From contig NC_065544.1 of assembly GCF_932294415.1 (NCBI RefSeq), positions 28,101,210 through 28,165,209 on the forward strand: 64,000 bases of DNA. The letters are read 5' to 3'. This stretch comes from Quercus robur (Eukaryota > Streptophyta > Magnoliopsida > Fagales > Fagaceae). How positions within the stretch are numbered: the first letter of the stretch is position 1; each line of letters begins with the position of its first letter. A program made the translations under genes and the position numbers. Shown here piece by piece: positions 47,127-58,294 of the stretch. The notes beneath the pieces are model-generated. The model searched no databases. It saw only the letters and a program-made list of their open reading frames with translations, and had not been told where the DNA came from.

Positions 47127-49714
47127 ATGGGGAAAAAGAAGAGTCCATTTCGGTGTCTAGTTGAGTCCGAGGAAGGTATTAGAAATTTCCGCTCTAAGTA
47201 CGGGATTCCCTCCACGGTGGGTATGAGATATGCAGCCCAAGGGGAATGGGTTGACGCTAGGCAAACAGGGGAAGTGGTTATTCCCATGATTGCCTTTATA
47301 GAAGGCGGGATGACCATCCCCATGGGTAGTATTACTAGGAGCTACCTTAGTTTCTTTAGGCTATCCCCTACCCAGTGCGCCCCAAATATGTTTAGAGTTC
47401 TGGGAAGCATAGATGCCTTGAACAAGAGAATGGACCTAAAACTGACCCACCATGATGTGAATTGGGTGTACAATCTCCACCACCTGAAAGGGCAGGGGTA
47501 TTATCTTAGATCGAGATACCCCGAGGTGAGGCTAATCCAATGCCTTCCCACCTCGAACAAGAACCTAAAGGAGGATTTCCTTATCTTCTCCGGGGAATGG
47601 CATAATGGTCTGCCATGCCCCACGGTGGAAGGAGTACCAGGTGGGAGCATAGTTAGAGATTCATAACATTTGGTTTTTGTATACTTTTTTTTTTTTTTTT
47701 TTTTTTGTCTCGTGATTCCTACCTCTAACAACGCTTTGCTTCAACTCAATGGTTCTGCAGATAGACGTTACACAAAGCCCAACCTTAGGTTAGTCAATAA
47801 GGCGAGCTTGGATAAGGTATTGAAAGCTGAGATATACATGAACGAAGCTGACGGCCAGCTCCGGGCAGTACATTTGATCCTCGGCTATACCCCCCTATCA
47901 TCCGCTTTTCAGGCGCCGAAATACGTTATTAGAGCCCGCGATCCTCGGCTTCACCGTATCAGTGTTGCCTATCCAGGGTTCATAGTCCTAGAAGGTATTC
48001 CACTTCCCCAATACACATCCCGTTCCGGGCCTCTTTTCGTGGCCAAAATCTCGGCAGGAGCCTTTTCATCCCAGCTTACCCCCCGAGAAGAGGAAGTAGA
48101 AGAGAGAAAGGAAGAGGAAAAAGACGAGGAAGAAGTTGTAGAGGTCTCTGAAACCTCGGACGATTTTGGGATTTTTTATCAATCCATAAACTCCGGGGAA
48201 GATCCTGACGTAATGGGGATACAGAGAAAACCCCAAAGAAGCTTGCTGGAGTTGATGGAAGGTCAGCCGGGAAAGAGTGCGCCGGCAAAATCAACACAAT
48301 CCCAAGCTCCATCTCTTCTCGCAAGGTCTCCTCCTCCTGCCCCTCGCCAGCCCTCTCGTCAACCTCCTCAGCCAGCCCATCCTGACGCTGCCGAGTTAAA
48401 AAGGCGCAGGGAACAAAAGGGCAAGGAGGTGGCAAACATTGGCAAATCTTATCCTACTCGCGAGGAGGATACCCAACGAGCTGCCAAGCAGCAAAAAACC
48501 AGGCACCAAGTCACGCGAGGCCAAGAGAGATCTGAGTCCCAACTTTCAGAGCCACAAGCATGGTTGCCAACACCTATGCACAGAGGAGAGCCCCTACGAG
48601 ATGATGCATTTATAAGGGACTTCAACGGCGGCATAGGGTGCCACGTAGCTTCGGCCATAGAGGAAGCCTTATTGCTCCCAAAAGATATGGCCGAACTAAA
48701 GAATATGAAGAAGAATGAACTCATCCTTGACAATAAAAGATACTTGGGCATGGTAAGAAGTTGACTTTTTGCTCTTTCCTTTCACGATCATTAGTAACCA
48801 ATATGTACTTTTTACTGACTATAGTGTTAACTTCTTTTCTTCAGATTATCCAAAATACTTTCAAGCTGGATGAGATTCTCAATATCTGCTCCGATTAGCT
48901 AGATGATGAAAGGAAGAGACGGACAACGGATGTACAGACCTTGTCCAAATTTGAACAGGACTTGGCCGATGTAAAGAAAAAGTTACATGCTGAAGAGCAA
49001 GCTCGCAAGAGCCCCGAATCAGCACTAGAAGGTTATCAAAAGTAGGTCGAGGACCAGGGGAATCACTTGCGTGAGGCGAATGCAGAACTGAAGAAGGCCC
49101 AGGAACAAGTCCTAACTCTTAAGAAGCACTCAGAGGAAACCCAAAAGCTAAGGGAGCGAGCTGAAAAGTCCAGGGAGGAAGCCGAGAAAGCAAGAACCAA
49201 GGCCAAACGAGCAATGAATGAAGTTGAGCAGAGAGGCTATGAGATTGGTATAGTTGAGACGGAGGAGACTTGAAAGCCGAGGTTCCGGCGGTGTGCCGTA
49301 TCTACTGCACAAAAACTTGGGATGAGGCCCTTAACCGTGTTGGGGTGAAGGCTTCATCGGAGCTACGTAAACTAGAGAACGTATTCTATCCTGAGGCGAT
49401 CCGTCCCTCAGCTCTTCCACCCCCTCAAGCTGAAGCTCCTCCTTCAGTCATAAACCCCAACGAGGAGGTTTTGCCTTGCAGTTTTCCCCTCTCTGGCCAT
49501 CCAGAATCAGCTAAAGGGGGAATTGTCCCACCAGGAGCTTCCTCGGACAAGACCGCAACTGCTTCGGAGGCAGAGACGGCCTCCCAAAGTTTTCAACAGG
49601 CCTACAGTCTTGCAAACTGGGGGCGTTACTAAGGATAAAGAGAAAGTTACTACTTCGGAGGCTGACAAATCTGCCAACCAGGACCCAAAGATCCAATTCA
49701 AATCGAAAAAGTAG
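47127..49714 (+). pseudogene. Antisense three-exon gene of element B (Transposase_28-like, coiled coil)
   Basis: Exon 1 47127-47640 (conserved GEWVDARQTGEVVIP, LTHHDVNW and VRLIQCLP), exon 2 47761-48752 (LRLVNKASLDKVLKAE, an acidic Glu/Val tract, a Pro-rich tract, ending RYLGM), exon 3 from 48845 to about 49714 (charged coiled coil, CRIYC, acidic tail). Splice sites and phases match element A's copy. Breaks: TAG at 48896-48898, TAG at 49043-49045 (the same codon 67 of exon 3 as in A), a 1-base frame change near 49262 and another near 49600. It is transcribed towards pol, opposite to the element's own genes. The product's role is unknown; the exon 1 domain is widespread in plant Gypsy-related loci. 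Confidence 0.75.
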
Positions 49715-49908
49715 GAATTGTTTTGTAGTCTAACTCAATATTTAGTAAGGACTCTCATGTTTATTTTCCTATCGCTTTTGCTGCTTTATGTTATTCTTGT
49801 ACTTGTTCACCATGTTATTGTAATTTGGATGGGTTCATTACAACTATCTTTTGTTTGCATGGGGCAATTCTACTTATAAACTTTGTCAATTGGCAATTAA
49901 AAATAGAT

Positions 49909-51006
49909 TGAAAGTTCAAAAACGTGTACAAAACACCTTTGAACGTTTAGACCCCCAAAATACAACTTAACCAACTCAAGCAATATGTCAAACAACTAGT
50001 GTGCGGAAACTTAACACATGCTATAATATGAAATTGGTTAAACAACTATCTAAGCCATAACAAAATAAAACCACAGCAGATAAAATAAAGGCTAAGATAG
50101 AGAGGAAGGAAGATGCAAACACAAAGACAACACGCGATGTGTTATCGAAGAGGAAACCGAAGACCTCGACGAAAAACCTCTCCGCCGCCCTCCAAGCGGT
50201 AATCAATCCACTAGAAAATACAGTTGGGATACAAGGACAGCAATAGACCCTCCAACCCTAATCTACCCAGTGCACCTAAGCCCTCCAAGCTTCTTGCTCC
50301 AACGAGGTTGCGCCGAACCTTTTTCTTTTCTAGCTTCCCAGATTCCGCTACTAGACCGTAGCATCAACCAATGAAGATTGGCTCCTTCCTAACTGCTTCC
50401 CAGAACTCCAAACGACTGTCTCACAGAGATGATGATGGTGAGAACCAGGTTTGGTATAATGCCTCTCAAGGATTTAACAATGGAGAGGAAGAGAGTAAGG
50501 GAATTTGAAGAGACTCTAAGGTATAGATTGTGGGTGAAGCAATCTGGTTTTTCTTTAGGGTTTCTCTCTCAAAATTCTCTCTGGAAGCTCTCTTTCAATC
50601 GTGGGTTAAAGGGGTATTTATACTGAAGTGGGAGAGGAATGTGAAACGTCAGGTTTTGGCAAAACAGGGGTGGCTCGCGGCTTGACCAAGTCGCGAGATC
50701 CAGTCGCGAGTTAACCGTATGGCCAGTTGTCCTGTTTTGTCCTGTAGTGCTCCAGCTAGCATGACTGTTCATCTTCCAGTATGCTTGGCACGTGTGCTGC
50801 TTCTGGCGGCTTGCAGCCGCGAGTCCACCCGCGAGTCCCAGCCGCGAGTCTCTGTTTTCTTGCACACTCTTGAGCAAACTTCACTCTATCTCACTCACTA
50901 CCCTTACAACAAACCCACCTAAATACAGGGTTACTAAATGCTGAATTACAAGCAAATTTGGCACGGAATAAAGCCAATTAGATGGTTGAATAAATTCAAC
51001 CTTACA
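49909..51006 (-). repeat. 3' LTR of element C
   Basis: 1098 bp. On the minus strand it begins TGTAAGGTTG and ends CTTTCA. The promoter TATAAATA (50622-50615, minus) confirms orientation. A purine tract AAAGGGGGAGATT lies just inside at 51007-51019. Confidence 0.92.
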
Positions 51007-51998
51007 ATCTCCCCCTTTGGCTATTCCGTGACAAAACCCTAAAACAGACTCTAGACTTAACATGTGAGTTGGGAACAGTTGAACAAAACTCACTCACACC
51101 TAACTCTAGAAGCTGTGAAGCACTTGAATCATATGAACATAATACTCCTGAAACACAACAATACACCATGATAATTGTAAGTAGAAAATTATAAATGCAT
51201 ATGAAAAAAGGCAATATGTGATCAAGCAAAGATGGAGTTAATAAACAAACCATGGCTTGATCAACCAAGTGAACACCACAAGGTAGTGATCACAGTGCTC
51301 ATTCACACTTGGAATGAACACAAGGACATACAAGTTAACAAGCACAAGGCAAGACATTTGTATGCTCAACACTCAACCAATGCATAGCACACAAGGCATA
51401 TGCATCTAGGAACAATCCTACAAGGGCACAAGAGTGACAGTACATAAACCAAAATGCAGAACATTTAGATTAAAGTACTGATTTCAACATAGCATAAAGG
51501 CTGCACTAAGCAAGGTACAAACCATAAAGCCTACAAACCTATGCATAAATCATTAACCCTAAAAGCTTACAAAGGCACATGGGTACAAACCAAAAACATC
51601 CTAAAAAACATCATCAACATATATTAAAGTTTAAACCAAGAGTATAAGTTAAGAGTATAAGCTAAGAGTTAGGAACAGCTATACATCAAAACACAGTGTA
51701 TCAAAACCATAAAAACACTAAAAGTACCCAAATCATAAACATATATAAACAAAGTTTCTATTTTTGGCAACTCCCCCTCAACTAATTACTCCCCCTTAAG
51801 AGCTGCTTTTCTGCTTCTCAATCATCAATGAACTTCTCCCCCTTTTTGACAGGAATGGCCAAAGGGTCACTGGTCATGCTGAGTTGTGAAGCTGTCTAGT
51901 TTAGCAGCCAAGACATCAATCTGGTCTTGCATGGCTCTCATCCTGTTAGAGTGCTCAGTTTGGACTGCCCTGATCCCATCAAGCCTTTCCAGAATGAT

Positions 51999-52943
51999 CT
52001 AGAAAGCATCTGGAGGTGTGTCTGCAGAAGTTGAAGCTCTGTGTCTTTTGCCACTCCTCCTAGGTGTTGAGGTTGATGCAATCCCTGCTGCCTCTGCTTC
52101 AGTCTCCATTGGGACAGCCTCTCCTTCATCACCTTCATCTTCTTCTCCTGGAAGCCTAACACTTATCCTTTTGTAGGTAAGCTTGTTGATTGCAGAGGAT
52201 GTGGACATGGGACTGATGTCTTGAGGGATTGGAACACCCTTCATTCTAAAAATCCTCATTAGCAAACTTGGAAAGATCAATTTAGGCCTAGAGGTTGTTC
52301 TAGTCTCATCCACAATGGTGTCATAGATGTGGGAACTTATGTCTATGAAGTTCTTTTCTTTGAGATCCATCAGAAAGACTGCTCTAGCACAATTGATTGT
52401 AGTCAATTTCTTAATGGGGTAGAGGTTAAACATCATAATTATTGTAAGGCACCTCATGTCCACTGGAAAGGCAGTGGTATTCAAACATTTCCCTTCTCTC
52501 TGCCCACCTATCCTTTGTTGAACTGTTTCAATAGAAACACTCCTATCCTTGTAATTGATAAATTCTTCATCATCTAATCCTTCAAGCCCTAATGCATCAT
52601 CTATGACATGAGCATCCAAGACAAATTCTTTACCCCTCACCCAGCAACTTAATTCATTATCCTTTATCACAGCATTTGAGTAAAATTCCCTAATTAAGGG
52701 TTCACACACAACAGGGAAACCACTTAGAAGCTTTTCCCATCCTCTTCCTTCAAAATAGCTGGGAATAAAAGTTTGCCTTAAGTCCTCCAAATCTACAAAT
52801 CTTTCTTGAATGATTCCTGCATTCAAGAAGTTATCCTTGTATCTCTCAAAATGGTGAACTGACCTAAACAGTTTAGAATCCATCTTTAATCTTTTGTCAG
52901 CCTTCTTTGCAGTAGATTTCTTCTTCTGAGGTGAGGGAGCCAT
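51999..52943 (-). CDS. Putative plant transposon protein (PF20167-like) of element C
   Basis: An intact frame of 314 residues from the ATG at 52943 (MAPSPQKKKSTAKK). The same frame stays open 22 codons further up, but CAG directly before this ATG looks like a splice acceptor. The core (about 25-225) has FRSVHHFERYKDNF, FVDLEDLRQTFIPSYF, IREFYSNA and LTTINCARAVFLMDL, the pattern of the 'putative plant transposon protein' domain seen in many plant repeats. The C-terminal third is acidic then basic (RRSGKRHRA), perhaps nuclear targeting. It replaces pol in this element. Biochemical role unknown. Confidence 0.7.
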   Translation of the reverse strand: MAPSPQKKKSTAKKADKRLKMDSKLFRSVHHFERYKDNFLNAGIIQERFVDLEDLRQTFIPSYFEGRGWEKLLSGFPVVCEPLIREFYSNAVIKDNELSCWVRGKEFVLDAHVIDDALGLEGLDDEEFINYKDRSVSIETVQQRIGGQREGKCLNTTAFPVDMRCLTIIMMFNLYPIKKLTTINCARAVFLMDLKEKNFIDISSHIYDTIVDETRTTSRPKLIFPSLLMRIFRMKGVPIPQDISPMSTSSAINKLTYKRISVRLPGEEDEGDEGEAVPMETEAEAAGIASTSTPRRSGKRHRASTSADTPPDAF

Positions 52944-53689
52944 CTGTGAACAATCAGAAAAGGCCACAACAACATAGAGCAATATATGTGCATAACCAGT
53001 CAGTACCATGTAATTAACAAAGAGATATCAACCATGCAAATGAACTTTAAAAACTTAAACAATAAGCTACTTAGTTCAATCACATGGACAAACCAAGCCT
53101 AGGAAAGGAAACACATGAACAACATGGTGAAACTATCCTAAAGGTAGATAAATGACATTGAGACAAATAATGGAAAAATGATATGACACACAAACAGTAT
53201 ATTGAGCCTAACAGAAGCTTCTCACAGATTAACACACTAAAACATGCAAATTTAGCACAGTAAAACTCACAACCTCAAAATGAACCAATAGAAACAACTC
53301 AAAAGCTCAAAGTTCAAATTAAAAAAAAACACTTAGCTAAGCACAAGATGAAGAGCAATAATGATATGACAATCATCAACACAAACTATAGTAACAGCAT
53401 CCACAAGCTAAGCATGAACAAGGAGCAGAAACCGAAACATAAACCCATTTCAAAAACACAATCATATGCGAAAAATCAAAGGGTAAAAGCACAAAAACAA
53501 GTAGAAAAGAGTGTAAAACAGAAAACCCATACCTGTAACTTTGACGATTTTGAGCTACAAGAGTGCAACAATAGAGATTGGAAATGGGAGCACGGAGTGT
53601 TTGGGAGGGAGAGAGTTTAGAGAGAAGATGAACAGTCACAAAAGTTCGAGGGAAAACTGAAAAAGTTTAAAAACTGCTCCTGTTTCTGC

Positions 53690-53965
53690 AAAACACGCGA
53701 TTTTCGCGACTTGATTAAGTCGCCACACAGTCGCCAGCTCAAGCCGCCAAAGCACTCAAGAACAAAATTTTGAAAAATTTTCTAAGTGTTTTTCGCGACT
53801 GGAAGGTCTACCCGCGAGTGAGTCGCGAGCTGAGCCGCGAAAATCTCTGAGTGAACCTCGCGACTGGACCTTCCACTCGCGAACAAGTCGCCAAAAATGA
53901 CCAGCGAAGATGCGACTGAGGCTCGCGACTTGACATACCCGCGACTGAGCCACCAAAACAGGGCA
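53690..53965. repeat. CGCGA-rich stretch inside element C
   Basis: About a dozen GCGA or CGCGAG/CGCGACT words within 280 bp (for example CGCGACTGGA, TCGCGAGCTGAGCCGCGAA), far more GC-rich than its surroundings. The same words recur in both LTRs near 50675-50840 and 57790-57980. Confidence 0.7.
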
Positions 53966-54985
53966 AAACTGTATTTTTGAAATTTTTGGATTTTTCAAAC
54001 AAAAGACTTTCCAAAAACACTTAAAACACTCAAAAATCTTTTTGTGCTTGAATTAACAAAGATTGAGCATGTGAAAACATATTTTATCAAGTACAATCAC
54101 ACAAATGAATATGGCATTTATTGAACATAAACTTGTGTGTTGTGTGTGGATACCAACAATGAGATAGTCCTTTGTCTAATGTGAAGCTTCAATGATCAAT
54201 TCAACCAAGGCATACACAATTAGCACTAGATCATGTGACCAATCTCAATTATAGAAATATGTATATATGACCTCCCACACAACTTGATAACATAACTTGG
54301 AGCTTTTCATTTGACTCCACTTTTAATCATAACATTTGATCTTTTTGAGGCAATCATCTCTCATTGTGAGAGAGATATATAACATTTCTCTTTGAAGAAC
54401 AGGCCTTTGGCCTTTTTGAATGAACATTCACTTTTAATATAAGGTCGCTTACCCTTTTTCCTAGTCGAATACTAGAATGTGTGACAGGCTTTTGCAGCTC
54501 AATATCTCTTTTCATTTGGAGATTTACATTTGGTGAGCTCTTTTTAGCAAAACAAAAATAAAAAGTGGGAAGATATATAGACACAAGTCTATGCATGTCT
54601 CAAGATCAACATAACCATTCACTAATCATTCATGACAAGTATGAAGATCTATTTACAACAATCACATAGATTTCAAGATTTTTCCCACAGTGATATGAGT
54701 GCATGAAAACAAGCAATGCTCGAAAATGCACAAAGCCATTAGCACAAAGGTACAAGCCAAAACAAGTTTTAAGACAAAACTCAACAAAGTCAATCAAGCT
54801 TTTTGATTTTCTAATTTTTATGTGATTTTTGGATTTTTGACACAAGAAACAAAAAGATTGATAAAACAAAATTAAAAAAATTCACAAGAAGACAAGCAAA
54901 CAACCAATATCAAAAACAGCAAGCTTATCAAACAAACATAGTCACAAAGCATAGGAAGTATTAATGCATGGACATGTTGTAATGC

Positions 54986-56956
54986 TTATGCATGAGTACC
55001 CTTTTTCACCCACACGTCACTTGCGTTTGGGGTGATTTCCTTATAGGATTGGGTACGGGAGTTAGGGCTTTCAAACCTTCGTGAGAAGCTTTCCAAGCAG
55101 TTGGTGAATGCACCAATCATCTTCATCACGTTCATCATTCCGGGATCTCCATTTTGATCTCTAGATTGATCTCCTGCCCAAATTCTCCTATCAATTCTGG
55201 GTCCTCCTGACCTTTGAGGAGTTGCACTGTTCTTTGCTCTCAGCTTTTGGCAATTTGGTCGAGTATGCCCTTGAAGTCCGCAATAATGGCACACATAAGT
55301 TCCTCTAGGACCTCTTTGTGGTCGTGGACGTGACTTGGCACGGGATTCAGACCTGCCCACAGACTGATTACGATGATTCAGCATCCGTTGGTCCACCACA
55401 TTCTTCTTCTCCTCCACCTCAAGCTTCTCACCAGTAAGGTCAGCTACAACTGGATCTTTGGCCTTTACAAACTTCACTTCTTTAGTGACATTTCCAGATG
55501 AACTACTTCCTCCGGTATATCCCAATCCGGATTTGTCTGAAAAGCTCTTTTGAGATGATATAACATCATCTAGCTTCTTGGTGGTGACCCTCTCTATTTT
55601 AACATTCGCTTGCACAACCTCATTCTCAAGAAATCTCACTTTTGTGTAAGCTTCGGACAACTCACCATTCAGTGTTTCTATCTCACATTTGGCCTCCCTA
55701 TATCGAATTAGGAGACTTTTGTAGTCCTCCTCAGCCTTCTTCATTTTTCTTACAGCAGCCTTGGCCACCCTTGTGTACTCACCCGATTTCTCCAAGAGTG
55801 AGTTATAATTCTCTTGAAGATTTGCTGTGCTTTCTTCTTCTTCAGCTTCTGATTCTTCAACAATTCCTAGTGAGTCATCATCACTATGTTCTCCAAGGTC
55901 TCGTACAAGCATATTCAACTCATCCGAAGACTCAACATGAGCAATAGTCATGAAAGCTGAATAGTTCCCTTCTCCATCACAGCTCTCTTCAGATTCTGAG
56001 TCAGACGAATCTGAGTCACTCAAGGTCATGGCATACACCTTGCCTTTCGATTTCAAATAATTCGGACATTCCTTCTTAAAGTGTCCATGCCCGTTACATT
56101 CAAAACAAGTGACACCTTGTGTGGGTTGGGATTCTTTTCCATCTTTCTTTTTGAAATCCCTCTTCTCCCTTCCAGAATTTTGGAATTTTCTTTTATCATC
56201 AAATTTGCCATTATTTTTGAATTTCAAAAACTTTCTGAAATTTTTGACAAGGTAGGCTACATCTTTGTCAACCACATCTTCTCCCGATGAGTCTTGATCT
56301 TCCACCTTCTCATTAATGGTCTTTAGAGCAAGGGATTTACTCTTCCGTTGATTGGGCAGCGACATCTCATAAGTCTGCAGAGAACCAACCAGCTCCTGTA
56401 CTTTGATGTCGTCAAGATCCTTGCTCTCTTCAATGGCTGTCACTTTAGCACGAAAACTTTCCGGCAATGATTGAAGGATCTTCCTTACAATCTTTGAGTC
56501 CTCCGTTTTCTCCCCCAAGTTAAACTTACTAACAACCACCTCATTTAGCTTCCCATAGAAAGAGTCAAAAGACTCATCCTCACTCATTTTAAGCTCCTCA
56601 AACCGAGTGGTCAGCATTTGTAACTTGGTGTCTTTCACTTTCTTCGTGCCTTCATAAGTGGTTTCCAGAATCTCCCATGCCTCTTTGGCAATGGTAATGT
56701 GAGAAATCCTGTGAAATTCATCTGGAGACACACCACAGAAAATAGCATTGAGTGCTTTACTGTTAGCATTAGATGCAGCAAGTGCTGCCTTATCCCATGT
56801 GGATTTGGCTGCCTCAGGTTTTGTCCAACCAATCTTAACAGCATCCCAAATGGATTCATCAATAGAACATAGAAAAGCTCTCATACGAACCTTCCAAAAG
56901 GCATAATTACTACCATCAAAATATGGAGGTGCATTTAGGGATTGAGACCTATCCAT
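54986..56956 (-). CDS. Copia-type gag protein of element C (UBN2-like with two zinc knuckles)
   Basis: An intact frame of 656 residues. The N-terminus NAPPYFDGSNYAFWKVRM is the start typical of plant Copia gag (UBN2/DUF4219-like). Two CX2CX4HX4C knuckles are present: CFECNGHGHFKKEC (284-297) and CHYCGLQGHTRPNC (556-569), with an acidic Ser/Asp/Glu region (310-380) and a coiled-coil-like stretch (about 380-470) between them. It ends DVWVKKGTHA, the point at which related Copia polyproteins continue into protease; here a stop follows. It would form virus-like particles and bind RNA, by family knowledge. Confidence 0.85.
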   Translation of the reverse strand: MDRSQSLNAPPYFDGSNYAFWKVRMRAFLCSIDESIWDAVKIGWTKPEAAKSTWDKAALAASNANSKALNAIFCGVSPDEFHRISHITIAKEAWEILETTYEGTKKVKDTKLQMLTTRFEELKMSEDESFDSFYGKLNEVVVSKFNLGEKTEDSKIVRKILQSLPESFRAKVTAIEESKDLDDIKVQELVGSLQTYEMSLPNQRKSKSLALKTINEKVEDQDSSGEDVVDKDVAYLVKNFRKFLKFKNNGKFDDKRKFQNSGREKRDFKKKDGKESQPTQGVTCFECNGHGHFKKECPNYLKSKGKVYAMTLSDSDSSDSESEESCDGEGNYSAFMTIAHVESSDELNMLVRDLGEHSDDDSLGIVEESEAEEEESTANLQENYNSLLEKSGEYTRVAKAAVRKMKKAEEDYKSLLIRYREAKCEIETLNGELSEAYTKVRFLENEVVQANVKIERVTTKKLDDVISSQKSFSDKSGLGYTGGSSSSGNVTKEVKFVKAKDPVVADLTGEKLEVEEKKNVVDQRMLNHRNQSVGRSESRAKSRPRPQRGPRGTYVCHYCGLQGHTRPNCQKLRAKNSATPQRSGGPRIDRRIWAGDQSRDQNGDPGMMNVMKMIGAFTNCLESFSRRFESPNSRTQSYKEITPNASDVWVKKGTHA

Positions 56957-57011
56957 CTCAAAAGGGAGTCAAGGATCACACAATGGTAATGAAACCAACA
57001 GCAGTGTACCC

Positions 57012-57025
57012 GCTCTGATACCAAT
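57012..57025 (-). other. Primer-binding site of element C (initiator Met tRNA type)
   Basis: Minus strand ATTGGTATCAGAGC directly after the 5'LTR. TGGTATCAGAGC is the usual initiator-methionine-tRNA site of plant Copia elements. Confidence 0.85.
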
Positions 57026-58136
57026 TGAAAGTTCAAAAACGTGTACAAAACACCTTTGAACGTTTAGACCCCCAAAATACAACTTAACCAACTCAAGCAA
57101 TATGTCAAACAACTAGTGTGCAGAAACTTAACACATGCTATAATATGAAATTGGTTAAACAACTATCTAAGCCATAACAAAATAAAACTACAGCAGATAA
57201 AATAAAGGCTAAGATAGAAAGGAAGGAAGATGCAAACACAAAGACAACACGCGATGTGTTATCGAAGAGGAAACCGAAGACCTCAGCGAAAAACCTCTCC
57301 GCCGCCCTCCAAGCGGTAATCAATCCACTAGAAAATACAGTTGGGATACAAGGACAGCAATAGACCCTCCAAGCCTAATCTACCCAGTGCACCTAAGCCC
57401 TCCAAGCTTCTTGCTCCAACGAGGTTGCGCCGAACCTTTTTCTTTTCTAGCTTCCCAGATTCCGCTACTAGACCGTAGCATCAACCAATGAAGATTGGCT
57501 CCTTCCTAACTGCTTCCCAGAACTCCAAACGACTGTCTCACAGAGATGATGATGGTGAGAACCAGGTTTGGTATAATGCCTCTCAAGGATTTAACAATGG
57601 AGAGGAAGAGAGTAAGGGAATTTGAAGAGACTCTAAGGTATAGATTGTGGGTGAAGCAATCTGGTTTTTCTTTAGGGTTTCTCTCTCAAAATTCTCTCTG
57701 GAAGCTCTCTTTCAATCGTGGGTTAAAGGGGTATTTATACTGGAGTGGGAGAGGAATGTGAAACGTCTGGTTTTGGCAAAACAGGGGTGGCTCGCGGCTT
57801 GACCTCGCGGCTTGACCAAGTCGCGAGATCCAGTCGTGAGTTAACCGTATGGCCAGTTGTCCTGTTTTGTCCTGTAGTGCTCCAGCTAGCATGACTGTTC
57901 ATCTTCCAGCATGCTTGGCACGTGTGCTGCTTCTGGCGGCTTGCAGCCGCGAGTCCACCCGCGAGCCCCAGCCGTGAGTCTCTGTTTTCTTGCACACTCT
58001 TGAGCAAACTTCACTCTATCTCACTCACTACCCTTACAACAAACCCACCTAAATACAGGGTTACTAAATGCTGAATTACAAGCAAATTTGGCACGGAATA
58101 AAGCCAATTAGATGGTTGAATAAATTCAACCTTACA
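57026..58136 (-). repeat. 5' LTR of element C
   Basis: 1111 bp, 13 bp longer than the other LTR because CCTCGCGGCTTGA is repeated at about 57804. TATAAATA at 57739-57732 (minus). Confidence 0.92.
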
Positions 58137-58294
58137 TAGATGTTAAGTATTAATACAACAGGGTCTTAGGAAGACGTTTTAGATACGCACGTATTCTTTC
58201 CAATCAATTGCAGCATTTTATAAAAGTTCAAAAACTGAATAAAATTATGTTTCCAGTACTTCGATTGTACATTAAATACCGTTCATAGATTTCT

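Larger units (their letters stand above)
49909..58136 (-). mobile_element. Element C: Copia-like LTR element with gag and a plant-transposon-protein ORF, no pol
   Basis: TAGAT flanks it at 49904-49908 and 58137-58141. Minus-strand order: 5'LTR 58136-57026, PBS, gag 56956-54986, about 2 kb without ORF holding a CGCGA-rich stretch, second ORF 52943-51999, polypurine tract, 3'LTR 51006-49909. No protease, integrase or RT is found. The LTRs differ by a 13-bp repeat and about a dozen substitutions (about 1%), so the insertion is young and younger than element B. Confidence 0.92.

Noticed and set aside
50021-50877. Frames inside element C's LTRs (for example 50021-50206 and 50569-50877, repeated at 57138-57323 and 57735-58007)
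   Set aside because: They occur in LTR regulatory sequence, lack family features and appear in both LTRs only because the LTRs are copies.
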